From: Burkholderiales bacterium
GTDB lineage: Bacteria > Pseudomonadota > Gammaproteobacteria > Burkholderiales > Usitatibacteraceae
Direction: 5' to 3'
DNA: 12,171 bases
NCBI GenBank assembly: GCA_026786225.1
Contig: JAJAYN010000475.1
Span: 1-12,171, forward strand
The translations under genes and the position numbers were made by a program. A model generated the notes under the pieces. It saw only the letters and a list, made by a program, of their open reading frames with translations. It ran no database searches and was not told the DNA's origin. Positions 1 through 5,869 of this stretch are shown here, one piece after another; within the stretch, counting starts at the first letter, position 1; every line of letters begins with the position of its first letter.

Positions 1-88
1 AACCTGCAGCGAACGCCTGCGTGGAAGCGAGCAAGAGCAGCGCCAGGAATGGTTTCTGCAGCAGTCGAACTGACGGATTCATATTCAT
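1..88 (-). CDS. N-terminus of an exported protein, cut by the window edge
   Basis: The frame opens at the ATG whose first base is 88 (a second in-frame ATG is two codons in) and stays open to the window edge, giving 29 residues. These form a textbook signal peptide: a short N-region with Arg8 and Lys12, a leucine-rich core at residues 14-21 and an AFA cleavage motif at residues 26-28. The mature protein is not visible, so no function can be given. It lies 80 bases after the stop of the 168-residue secreted protein on the same strand and is probably the third gene of that exported-protein operon. The ribosome binding site is weak (an A/G-rich GAAGAAA just before the ATG). An open frame this short could be chance, but the signal-peptide shape and position argue for a real gene. 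Confidence 0.6.
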   Translation of the reverse strand, partial: MNMNPSVRLLQKPFLALLLLASTQAFAAG

Positions 89-168
89 GTTTTCTTCACG
101 TGGGGATGGAGATGGAGCGGCAGATGGCGAGACGTCTATTGAATTGCAGCGATAACGGGTAAGCGTCA

Positions 169-675
169 TCACAAGCCGCCGGCAAACAGGCTGTTGCCGG
201 TCATGCCGGCTAATTTCCATTGCGCGCTGACGTGGCGAAAAACAAATGTGGCGCGTCCCTTGGCCAAACCGGGTGCCAGGCCGGCGGTACTCAGATAGCG
301 TTTTTCCCAATCGGCGCTGATGAGTACGTCTTCGCTGTTTGCGGCAACGCTGATGTTTTGTAGATGGATGCGAATTTCGCGCTGCTGCGCGAGGGAATCC
401 TGAATTGATTTAACGAGCAGCGCAAGACCCACCAGGGTCGGTTGGATACCTGCCTCAACCTTTGCGCTGTCACCTTTTTCGAATGCGGCAAGCATCTCGC
501 GTAATGCGTCCAGCGCCTGTTTGGTAGGTGCTTCGCCGACAGGATTTGTGGCTGACTGAATGGCACTGGATTGAAAATCAATCGCCATCGCCGGCTGAGG
601 GAGAGCGATGCTGGCAAAGCCGCAGGCGGCGTGAGTGATCAAAACGTACATCGAGCGTGAGGGAACGCGAGGCAT
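169..675 (-). CDS. Small secreted protein, possible NTF2/SnoaL-like fold
   Basis: A 168-residue protein with a signal peptide (Arg residues at 3 and 7, hydrophobic core about 9-25, cleavage after the AMA motif near residue 31). The mature part begins with a helical stretch (about 55-100), followed by alternating strand-like segments that contain Trp123, Tyr127 and a late Trp near residue 152. This helix-then-sheet layout with a conserved Trp and a terminal Phe-Ala resembles NTF2/SnoaL/DUF4440-like domains, but I cannot show homology and the assignment is weak. Its ATG is three bases after the stop of the upstream barrel gene, so translation is very likely coupled. No catalytic motif is visible. 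It is probably a periplasmic or secreted partner of the barrel protein. Confidence 0.75.
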   Translation of the reverse strand: MPRVPSRSMYVLITHAACGFASIALPQPAMAIDFQSSAIQSATNPVGEAPTKQALDALREMLAAFEKGDSAKVEAGIQPTLVGLALLVKSIQDSLAQQREIRIHLQNISVAANSEDVLISADWEKRYLSTAGLAPGLAKGRATFVFRHVSAQWKLAGMTGNSLFAGGL

Positions 676-678
676 TTC

Positions 679-2478
679 TTACCAGCCCAGGTTGAGTTGT
701 ATGCCGACCACGCGTTCATCGGTGCGCAGGGCAACATCGCCAAGGTTGCGCTGCGTCGCGCGAAGATACGCTTTGAAAGAATTTTGCGGACCAAGCTGCT
801 TCGCGACATCGAGTTGCACTGAGCGTGTGAGCAGCTCCGGTCCGCCTGTCGTCTGGCTGATGCTGGAGCCCTGGTAGGCCAGCGTGAATTGCGCCCATTC
901 AGCGCGTTGTCCGTTTAGCATCAGGCCGTGTGAGCGCGATCTTGTTTCCGTGCCGGCGAAAGTCAACCGCTGGATTTGTTCACCGGCTGTCAACGACCAG
1001 CCGAAGGACCAGGGAATGATTGTGCCTGTGTAGGTGCGACCGAGTTGCGCCTGTATGCCGCTGGTGGTCGAGTCGCCCTGCGGATTACCATTGTTGGCAA
1101 GCTTGCCCGCCATTAAGCTGAAGTTGCCACTCCAGGTCGCGGAGCTATACGAGAGTGCGGCATTACTGTTTTGATTCCGATTGCCATGCTGCTGTGCGTC
1201 TTCACCCTGATTGGCAGTATTGGATAAAGACAACGCCAGACCGGGGAAGTCGGTACCGAAGTTGATGTTGGCGCGGCTGGTCAGTGAGCGCGTGATCGAG
1301 GAAGTCGCCATGACGGGAAACGGTGGTGGCAGAGCGGGATCCATCGGTGCGGCCAGCAGAATCAGTCCGGCAGTCCGGCTGGCGGCGTTGCGATAATCAA
1401 CACCCACCGTGACCCAGGAGGCTGCGGTCCAGTCTCCGCCGATGTATGACTCCTTGACCCCGGGCGGCACCGACTGCGAGAGTGACACGAATTTCGGATC
1501 GATATCGTGGTAGCCACCGCGCAGGCTCCAGGAGGATTGTCGGTAAGACCCATCGACGAGGAGCGCATCGCCCTTGCGGGCCGGCTGGTAGCGCTCTTCG
1601 AATCTGCTCATTGCGACTTCCGACGTCACGGTCCAGGGTCCATCCTGATAAGACAATCCGGTCGACAGCGCACGGGCATCGGTGGGCTGCTGCGAAACTC
1701 GGGCGGCATCCAGACTTTCAACGTTGTCGCTGTAGCCCTGCAATGTTGTGAAAAACTTCAATCCCGGCGCCAGCGCGTACTCAACCTTGGTGCCGAGAAC
1801 ACGTCTCACAAAGCGGCTACGGGCAGGAGTGTTATCCAGCGGTGTGCGGTTGTACAACGCTTCCCAGCTATCGGACACCATGCCGCCGTATCCCGAGACT
1901 GTCCAATCACCCAACTGCTGTTGCACATTCAACCCGCGCAGTCCAAGTGTGGTGCCGAGCTGCGAAAAGCTGATCGCCGTATCGCCGGCACCAATCTGAT
2001 AGCCCTGACCAGTGCGTCCGACTTGCAGACTGTTAAGTTGATTGGGATAGCGCGACACGACCGACCGATCATTGCTCGCTGCCAGTGCAAATTGCACAAA
2101 GTTCACTTGGCCGCCAGGCTCGATGAGCCTGATGTTTGTCGCAAAGACGGTCTTGGCGAAGTTGCCGGTATTGAGTGGCGTTGCAAAAGGCGGCGAACCC
2201 GGCGGCGCAGGTGGGGGCTTGATGTCGTTGTTGTAGGTATCAACGGTCAGTGTACTGCGCCACTCAAGCTTGCTTTCGCCATCGGATACCTTGACGACAT
2301 CTGGCACCATCTGGCTCCCCGACGCCGCCTGCCACGCTTTCCGTGCGTCTTCATTGCCGTCGGATGCCGACAACGGTGGAGAATTCCCCTGCGCCATTGC
2401 TACGCTGGCCGACAATGGCGAGCCGCACATAAGCCAGATCAAAAGTGATCGGTGTCTTGACTTTCGCGGATGAGGCAT
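679..2478 (-). CDS. Putative outer-membrane beta-barrel protein
   Basis: I place the start at 2478, not at the upstream in-frame ATG at 2541, because this start gives a clean signal peptide (basic HPRKSRHR, hydrophobic core, AMA/Q cleavage near residue 29) and has GGGAAAG about five bases upstream. The protein is then 599 residues. After a short linker and a Pro-rich stretch (about residues 88-97) it consists of alternating polar/hydrophobic strands. Trp-led strand starts recur (WTVSGYGG, WTVTSEVA, WSLRGGYH, WVTVGVDY, WSGNFSLM, WAQFTLAY), and the chain ends in a strand with a terminal Trp. All of this is typical of outer-membrane barrels. No TonB box or plug domain is evident, so a TonB-dependent receptor is unlikely. 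It heads an operon of exported proteins and is divergent from an ECF sigma gene that may control it. The specific substrate or role is unknown. Confidence 0.8.
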   Translation of the reverse strand: MPHPRKSRHRSLLIWLMCGSPLSASVAMAQGNSPPLSASDGNEDARKAWQAASGSQMVPDVVKVSDGESKLEWRSTLTVDTYNNDIKPPPAPPGSPPFATPLNTGNFAKTVFATNIRLIEPGGQVNFVQFALAASNDRSVVSRYPNQLNSLQVGRTGQGYQIGAGDTAISFSQLGTTLGLRGLNVQQQLGDWTVSGYGGMVSDSWEALYNRTPLDNTPARSRFVRRVLGTKVEYALAPGLKFFTTLQGYSDNVESLDAARVSQQPTDARALSTGLSYQDGPWTVTSEVAMSRFEERYQPARKGDALLVDGSYRQSSWSLRGGYHDIDPKFVSLSQSVPPGVKESYIGGDWTAASWVTVGVDYRNAASRTAGLILLAAPMDPALPPPFPVMATSSITRSLTSRANINFGTDFPGLALSLSNTANQGEDAQQHGNRNQNSNAALSYSSATWSGNFSLMAGKLANNGNPQGDSTTSGIQAQLGRTYTGTIIPWSFGWSLTAGEQIQRLTFAGTETRSRSHGLMLNGQRAEWAQFTLAYQGSSISQTTGGPELLTRSVQLDVAKQLGPQNSFKAYLRATQRNLGDVALRTDERVVGIQLNLGW

Positions 2479-2807
2479 ACGACTTTCCCGTTGATTGCAT
2501 GATCGATGCATATCGCGGGAACACCCCGCAATATTCAACATGAGTCGTGGCGTTAGTGTTCGAGGTTCAACTTAGTTGGCCGGATGCCGCGGCGGCACAG
2601 TTATTTATCGTGTTGATCACAACGCCGATTCCTGAGACCGAAACACGCAGGGCAAAACTTGTTTGAACCTGTATTTGACGAGGGCCACCCCCTATTGTGA
2701 AAAATCGCACATCAGTCCGGCACATTTGTTGATTCTGTAAGTCATCTGTAAGCCCGCACCCAAGGTCGGGGCCATATCGTTCGTCCATCATTTCATGGGG
2801 AACGAAA
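2479..2807. promoter_or_regulatory. Divergent control region between barrel operon and small-protein/sigma operon
   Basis: About 330 bases separate the two divergent starts and no convincing coding frame crosses them. Promoters for both directions should lie here. Two notable sequence elements are visible. One is an 8-base inverted pair, AGGTTCAA (2563-2570) and TTGAACCT (2663-2670). The other is a tandem CTGTAAG repeat (2735-2752). A partly palindromic CGTGTTGATCACAACG at 2609-2624 is a further possible operator. The TTGAACC elements point outward in each direction and resemble the GAACC-type -35 seen for many ECF sigma factors. No clear matching -10 can be assigned by eye. Confidence 0.55.
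2735..2752 (+). promoter_or_regulatory. CTGTAAG tandem direct repeat, Pho-box-like operator candidate
   Basis: The sequence is CTGTAAG, a four-base spacer TCAT, then CTGTAAG again: two identical 7-mers at an 11-base period, one helical turn. This is the architecture of PhoB boxes, which are 7-mers starting CTGT with 4-base spacers, and of other OmpR-family operators. It lies 55 bases before the ATG of the 69-residue protein that precedes the sigma factor. That location is compatible with control of the sigma operon, but binding is inferred from pattern only. Confidence 0.3.
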
Positions 2808-3017
2808 ATGGAAAGTTTTGTTGTAGGCATTTACCGCCGTGCCGACGCCGGTCCGCCGACGCTGATTGACGCGCTGGGGTCAGTTGCGAGCGGCCAGCGT
2901 CGCGCATTTCACAATCGCACCGAGCTGGTGGCGATGCCAGACAGCGATATTGTCTGCATCAAACCAGTGGCGCGCAGGGTCGTTGCAGCGCAGTCCGCCA
3001 CGAGAGTCGCCAAGTGA
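2808..3017 (+). CDS. Small protein translationally coupled to the ECF sigma factor
   Basis: A 69-residue protein that starts with ATG after a purine-rich GGGGAACGAAA, a credible ribosome binding site. Its TGA overlaps the GTG of the sigma gene (GTGA at 3014-3017), the usual mark of translational coupling. The N-terminal half is a regular mix of hydrophobic and charged residues (MESFVVGIYRR, then a Gly/Arg-rich turn and a FHNRTEL segment). The last third is Arg/Ala-rich and looks disordered. There is no signal peptide, no membrane segment and a single Cys. I do not recognise a named family with confidence. Position and coupling suggest a cytoplasmic protein that works with the sigma factor, perhaps as a modulator. 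The strong Shine-Dalgarno and the overlap are the main reasons to call it a gene. Confidence 0.65.
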   Translation: MESFVVGIYRRADAGPPTLIDALGSVASGQRRAFHNRTELVAMPDSDIVCIKPVARRVVAAQSATRVAK

Positions 3018-3625
3018 GCGCGCTGGCGACGGTAGTATCTCCTTCGCAGATGACATTCCACTCGGCGGATCCGTTGGCGATGCTCATTGATCGTGTTGCC
3101 GGGGCCGACCGGCAGGCGCTGGCGGAGCTTTACCGGCGAATGAGCCGCAAGATTTTCGCGTTCGCGCTACGGCACTTGAATGATCGTGATCTCGCCGAAG
3201 GCGTGGTTGTCGACACGATGTTTGAGGTTTGGAAAAACGCCGCCCGTTTCGGTCGCGGATCATCTGTCAGCACCTGGATACTTGGCATCGCCAGGCACAA
3301 GGCGCTCGATGAGGTACGCCGCCGTGCCAGGTATGTCCCGTTCGATGAAACGACAGATGTTGATGTCGAAGATGAAGGTTGCTCCGCGTTTGACATCGTG
3401 GCCGCGCGTCAGACGCGGGAGCGGCTGAACGAATGCCTCGCGCGATTACCCGGCGAGCAGCGCGAATGCATCCACCTTACTTTTTTTGAGGAGCTGAGCC
3501 AGGCTGAGATCGCTGAGTTGCAAGGGGTGCCGGAGAGCACGGTTAAAACGCGGCTATTCCATGCGCGCCGAAAGCTCAAAATCATGTTGAGCCGCCGCGC
3601 GGACTGTGTCAGCGACCTGGCGTAA
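3014..3625 (+). CDS. ECF-family RNA polymerase sigma factor
   Basis: This is a 203-residue sigma-70 family protein of the extracytoplasmic function type, which redirects RNA polymerase to a small regulon. Region 2 spans about residues 35-105, with LAELYRRMSRKIF, an acidic DTMFEVW segment and the highly typical STWILGIARHKALDEVRRR. After an acidic linker (about 110-127), region 4 spans about 138-190 with LPGEQRECIHL, a SQAEIAEL helix-turn-helix and STVKTRLFHARRKLK. Region 3 is absent, as expected for ECF factors. The GTG start overlaps the upstream stop and has GAGAG before it; the next ATG (3050) has no ribosome binding site. No anti-sigma gene follows on the same strand; a reduced anti-sigma-like gene lies convergently downstream. 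Likely targets are its own operon and the divergent barrel operon, which is inference. Confidence 0.93.
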   Translation: MSALATVVSPSQMTFHSADPLAMLIDRVAGADRQALAELYRRMSRKIFAFALRHLNDRDLAEGVVVDTMFEVWKNAARFGRGSSVSTWILGIARHKALDEVRRRARYVPFDETTDVDVEDEGCSAFDIVAARQTRERLNECLARLPGEQRECIHLTFFEELSQAEIAELQGVPESTVKTRLFHARRKLKIMLSRRADCVSDLA

Positions 3626-3638
3626 CTTGCGTGAACAC

Positions 3639-3683
3639 AATGCCTGTCGCCAGCGGCAAGTTAGCTTTCCAGCGGCAGGCATT
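3639..3683. repeat. Hairpin between convergent sigma and anti-sigma-like genes
   Basis: AATGCCTGTCGC (3639-3650) can pair with GCGGCAGGCATT (3672-3683), a 12-base-pair stem with one G-U pair and a 21-base loop. Within it CCAGCGGCA occurs twice in direct orientation (3650-3658 and 3669-3677). It lies 14 bases after the sigma stop and could end transcription from both sides. No T-tract follows on either strand, so it is not a standard intrinsic terminator. Confidence 0.4.
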
Positions 3684-3756
3684 GAAGGTGCGCCAGTTTG
3701 GACTATTGCAGGCCCAATACCATCTTGAATTTCGTCGGTCTGTCTGCCCAATCTGG

Positions 3757-3993
3757 CTATACCATCTTCATCAGACGGTCCAGACCGGCACTGCTGTCGC
3801 ATGTTGGTGTTTGTCCGCGAACACAGTCTGCGAGGGCAATCACCTCGTAAAGTTCGACGCGGCATCTGGCCGATATCGAAAGCAGGTGCGCCACACGACG
3901 TCGATCTTCCGGGGCCAGGGTGTCGTTAACGAACCACGGTACCAAGGCTTGAAATTGTTGCCAGGCTTCGGGCGTCAAAGAGCTGGCATTCAT
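3757..3993 (-). CDS. Reduced anti-sigma-factor-like protein, possibly a relic
   Basis: A 78-residue frame whose N-terminal half (LVPWFVNDTLAPEDRRRVAHLL at about 17-38, then CRVEL at 44-48) matches the pattern I know from the cytoplasmic domains of zf-HC2-type anti-sigma factors: LLPWYVNGTL, an acidic-Arg helix, then HLxxCxxCRxEL. Here His36 is present, but the first zinc Cys is replaced (Ile40) and the spacing to Cys44 is off by one, so a zinc site is unlikely. The frame ends after LDRLMKMV, before the membrane helix and periplasmic part that full-length members have. There is no clear ribosome binding site before the ATG. It is convergent with the ECF sigma gene, an unusual arrangement for a sigma/anti-sigma pair. 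It could be a soluble minimal anti-sigma or a decaying remnant; the family link rests on pattern, not on a search. Confidence 0.5.
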   Translation of the reverse strand: MNASSLTPEAWQQFQALVPWFVNDTLAPEDRRRVAHLLSISARCRVELYEVIALADCVRGQTPTCDSSAGLDRLMKMV

Positions 3994-4387
3994 TTTTGCG
4001 CGCCAAGCTGATCGGGGCCATCAAGTTGCGCGTGTCGTTGGCCATGCATAAAGGACTTGAAGCCATGAAATGGGCCGAACCGCAGGCAAGTGAGATTTTT
4101 GATAATGAACCCTTGTGACGTCGTTTGCGATCCGCGGTACCGGCAGCACTGAAGCCTGCGTGTGCGCCGCATTCGGTTGATGCTATCTGAGAGTGAGTCG
4201 CCGCACGCGCCGGATGGGTTCAAGCTAAAACATTGAGGTGCAGGCTGCAATGGCGCCATTCAAGTTGCGATGAAAGACCAATGGAAAATCAATGAAGGAG
4301 ATCCATATTTGGCGGCCCTTACGGGGCATATTTGTCGCGGAAGCCTCGCCGAATGGCGATTTACGTCAAAATATGCGGGCTAGACGA
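3994..4387. other. Gene-free interval
   Basis: No reading frame here has both a plausible start and protein-like composition. The frames that exist are short, rich in Arg, Ser and Cys, and lack ribosome binding sites. The one notable structure is the 10-mer TCAAGTTGCG at 4021-4030 and again at 4260-4269, embedded in a near-repeat beginning GCCAT. Any promoter for the anti-sigma-like gene and any terminator for argC should lie here, but neither is evident; a four-base-pair GCCC/GGGC hairpin near 4315-4328 is too weak to call. Confidence 0.5.
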
Positions 4388-5308
4388 CTATTGCAACCCC
4401 AGCATCAATCCAATATTTTGCAGGGCTGCGCGTCCTGCGCCTTTGCCCAGATTGTCCAATCGCGCGATCAGCACCGCCTGCCCGTTCTTCACGTTTTCGA
4501 AGACAAACAGCTCCATTTGGTTGGTGCCGTTTAGTGCCTCGGGATCCAACTCTGCGGGTGGGTCTCCACCGAACAACATGACTTTCACGTGCGGCTTGCC
4601 CGCGTAATGCGCATTGAGGCAATCGACTAGTTGCTGCCCGCTTACTGTTTTCGGAAGCGACCATAAATTCAGCGGCACATGCAGCAGCATTCCCTGGCGA
4701 TACGCGCCTACGGAAGGCGTGAACAGCGGTGCATGGAGGAGGCCGGCGTACTTTTGCATCTCCGGCAGATGTTTATGGTTCAGTTTCAGGCCATAGGTAA
4801 ACACGGTCGATTTGTTTTCGCCGCGCTCAAACTCTTCCACCATTTGCCGTCCGCCACCGCTGTAACCCGATACGCCCCAAGTGGTGATGGCATGGTTGGC
4901 TGGGAGCAGGCCGGCATCGACCAGTGGCCGCACCAGTGCGATGAAGCAGGTGGACCAGCAACCGGGATTTGATACCCGGCGGCTCTGCGCGATCCGCTGC
5001 TCCTGGGCTGACGTCATTTCCGGAAAGCCGAATGCCCAATCCGGTAGCACCCGGTGTGCTGTGCTGGCATCGATCACGCGAACGTCAGGATTGTCTATCA
5101 TCGTCACGGATTCACGCGCGGCGTCGTCGGGCAAACACAAAATAGCGAGGTCTGCGCTGTTTAGCAGGCGCTTCCGTTCACCTGCGTCTTTGCGTTTGTC
5201 GGGTGCGATGCTGATGACTTCGATGTCCGCACGCTCGCGCAACAACTCACGGATCAAGAGACCGGTGGTGCCGTGTTCGCCGTCGATGAAGATTTTTGGC
5301 TTGGACAT
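4388..5308 (-). CDS. argC: N-acetyl-gamma-glutamyl-phosphate reductase, short (type 2) form
   Basis: Catalyses NADPH-dependent reduction of N-acetyl-glutamyl phosphate to the semialdehyde, the third step of arginine synthesis, in the cytoplasm. The 306-residue length and the opening KIFIDGEHGTTG, with its nucleotide-binding Gly motif at residues 10-16, identify the type 2 subfamily; type 1 enzymes are about 30-40 residues longer. The catalytic Cys117 sits in SNPGCWST. The family segment WGVSGYSGGGR is at 144-154, and KLNHKHLPEMQKY is present in the second half. The C-terminal NxxKGAGRAALQN-like segment (NLGKGAGRAALQNIGLMLGL) is intact. It is the last gene of a reductase-peroxiredoxin-argC cluster, 33 bases after the peroxiredoxin stop. 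The ribosome binding site is weak (CGGAT). The gene appears complete and functional. Confidence 0.95.
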   Translation of the reverse strand: MSKPKIFIDGEHGTTGLLIRELLRERADIEVISIAPDKRKDAGERKRLLNSADLAILCLPDDAARESVTMIDNPDVRVIDASTAHRVLPDWAFGFPEMTSAQEQRIAQSRRVSNPGCWSTCFIALVRPLVDAGLLPANHAITTWGVSGYSGGGRQMVEEFERGENKSTVFTYGLKLNHKHLPEMQKYAGLLHAPLFTPSVGAYRQGMLLHVPLNLWSLPKTVSGQQLVDCLNAHYAGKPHVKVMLFGGDPPAELDPEALNGTNQMELFVFENVKNGQAVLIARLDNLGKGAGRAALQNIGLMLGLQ

Positions 5309-5341
5309 TCGCTAATCCGTACGAAAAAATTAAACTGGACC

Positions 5342-5842
5342 TTAAGCCTGCGTCAACATGGTCTCAGCATTTGAGACTTCGAACTTGCCTGGGCCTTCGA
5401 GGTTCAACGTCTTGACGACACCGTCGACGACCAGCATTGAAAAGCGCTGCATGCGTACACCCATGCCTTTGCTTGTCAAATCAAATTCGAGCCCGAGCGC
5501 TTTGGTCCAGGTGCCAGAGCCGTCGCCGAGCATGCGTACTTTGCCATCGGTGTGCTGGTCTTTCGCCCACGCGCCCATGACGAACGCATCGTTGACCGAC
5601 ACGCACCAAATTTCGTCGACGCCCTTTGCCTTGAGTGCATCGTAGTTGGCAACATATCCCGGCACGTGTTTGGCAGAGCAAGTCGGGGTAAAGGCACCAG
5701 GCAGACCGAAAACAGCAATTTTTTTACCCTTGACCAGATCGCTCACGTTGACGCTGTTGGGGCCAATCGAGCAGCCGGCGGTTTCGACTGCAATGAACTC
5801 GCTCAGGGAACCGTTTGGCAGTGTGTCTCCGACTTTAATCAT
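5342..5842 (-). CDS. Prx5-type peroxiredoxin
   Basis: Thiol peroxidase that reduces hydrogen peroxide and organic hydroperoxides. It is 166 residues, the normal length for the AhpE/Prx5-like redoxin family. The peroxidatic motif PGAFTPTC (residues 48-55) places the active-site Cys at 55, followed by SAKHVPGY. Other family marks are VNDAFVMGAWAKD and a late Arg-containing RMQRFSMLVVDG segment. Additional Cys residues are Cys24 and Cys80; the C-terminal resolving Cys of human PRDX5 is absent, so the resolving thiol may be glutathione or another protein. No glutaredoxin domain is fused. It has a strong ribosome binding site (AAAGGAG at 5850-5856, seven bases before ATG). It lies 27 bases after the FAD/2Fe-2S reductase stop and is probably co-transcribed with it, suggesting a shared redox role. 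Confidence 0.93.
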   Translation of the reverse strand: MIKVGDTLPNGSLSEFIAVETAGCSIGPNSVNVSDLVKGKKIAVFGLPGAFTPTCSAKHVPGYVANYDALKAKGVDEIWCVSVNDAFVMGAWAKDQHTDGKVRMLGDGSGTWTKALGLEFDLTSKGMGVRMQRFSMLVVDGVVKTLNLEGPGKFEVSNAETMLTQA

Positions 5843-5869
5843 GTTGATGCTCCTTTATGGTGTCGTTAA

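Noticed and set aside
1507..2448. A 313-codon open frame on the plus strand across the barrel gene
   Set aside because: It lies wholly antisense to the signal-peptide-bearing barrel gene, is rich in Arg, Cys and His in no domain-like pattern, and has no ribosome binding site. It is a shadow frame.
2567..2830. An 87-codon minus-strand frame in the divergent control region
   Set aside because: It crosses the start and Shine-Dalgarno of the 69-residue gene, occupies the likely promoters and lacks its own ribosome binding site.
3631..4011. A 126-codon plus-strand frame after the sigma gene
   Set aside because: Overlaps the hairpin and is antisense to the anti-sigma-like gene; the translation has no recognisable family pattern and there is no Shine-Dalgarno.
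4008..4118. A plus-strand stretch reading LIGAIKLRVSLAMHKGLEAM and on to a TGA
   Set aside because: The composition looks protein-like, but the only internal start would give 24 residues, with no Shine-Dalgarno and non-coding-like sequence upstream. Too short to support.
3990..4259. An 89-codon minus-strand frame whose stop overlaps the anti-sigma-like ATG
   Set aside because: The ATGA overlap is tempting, but the translation is Arg/Cys/Ser-rich with no domain pattern, and no ribosome binding site precedes it.
4881..5315. A 144-codon plus-strand frame over argC
   Set aside because: Antisense to a clearly recognised argC; Ser/Arg-rich composition without motifs.
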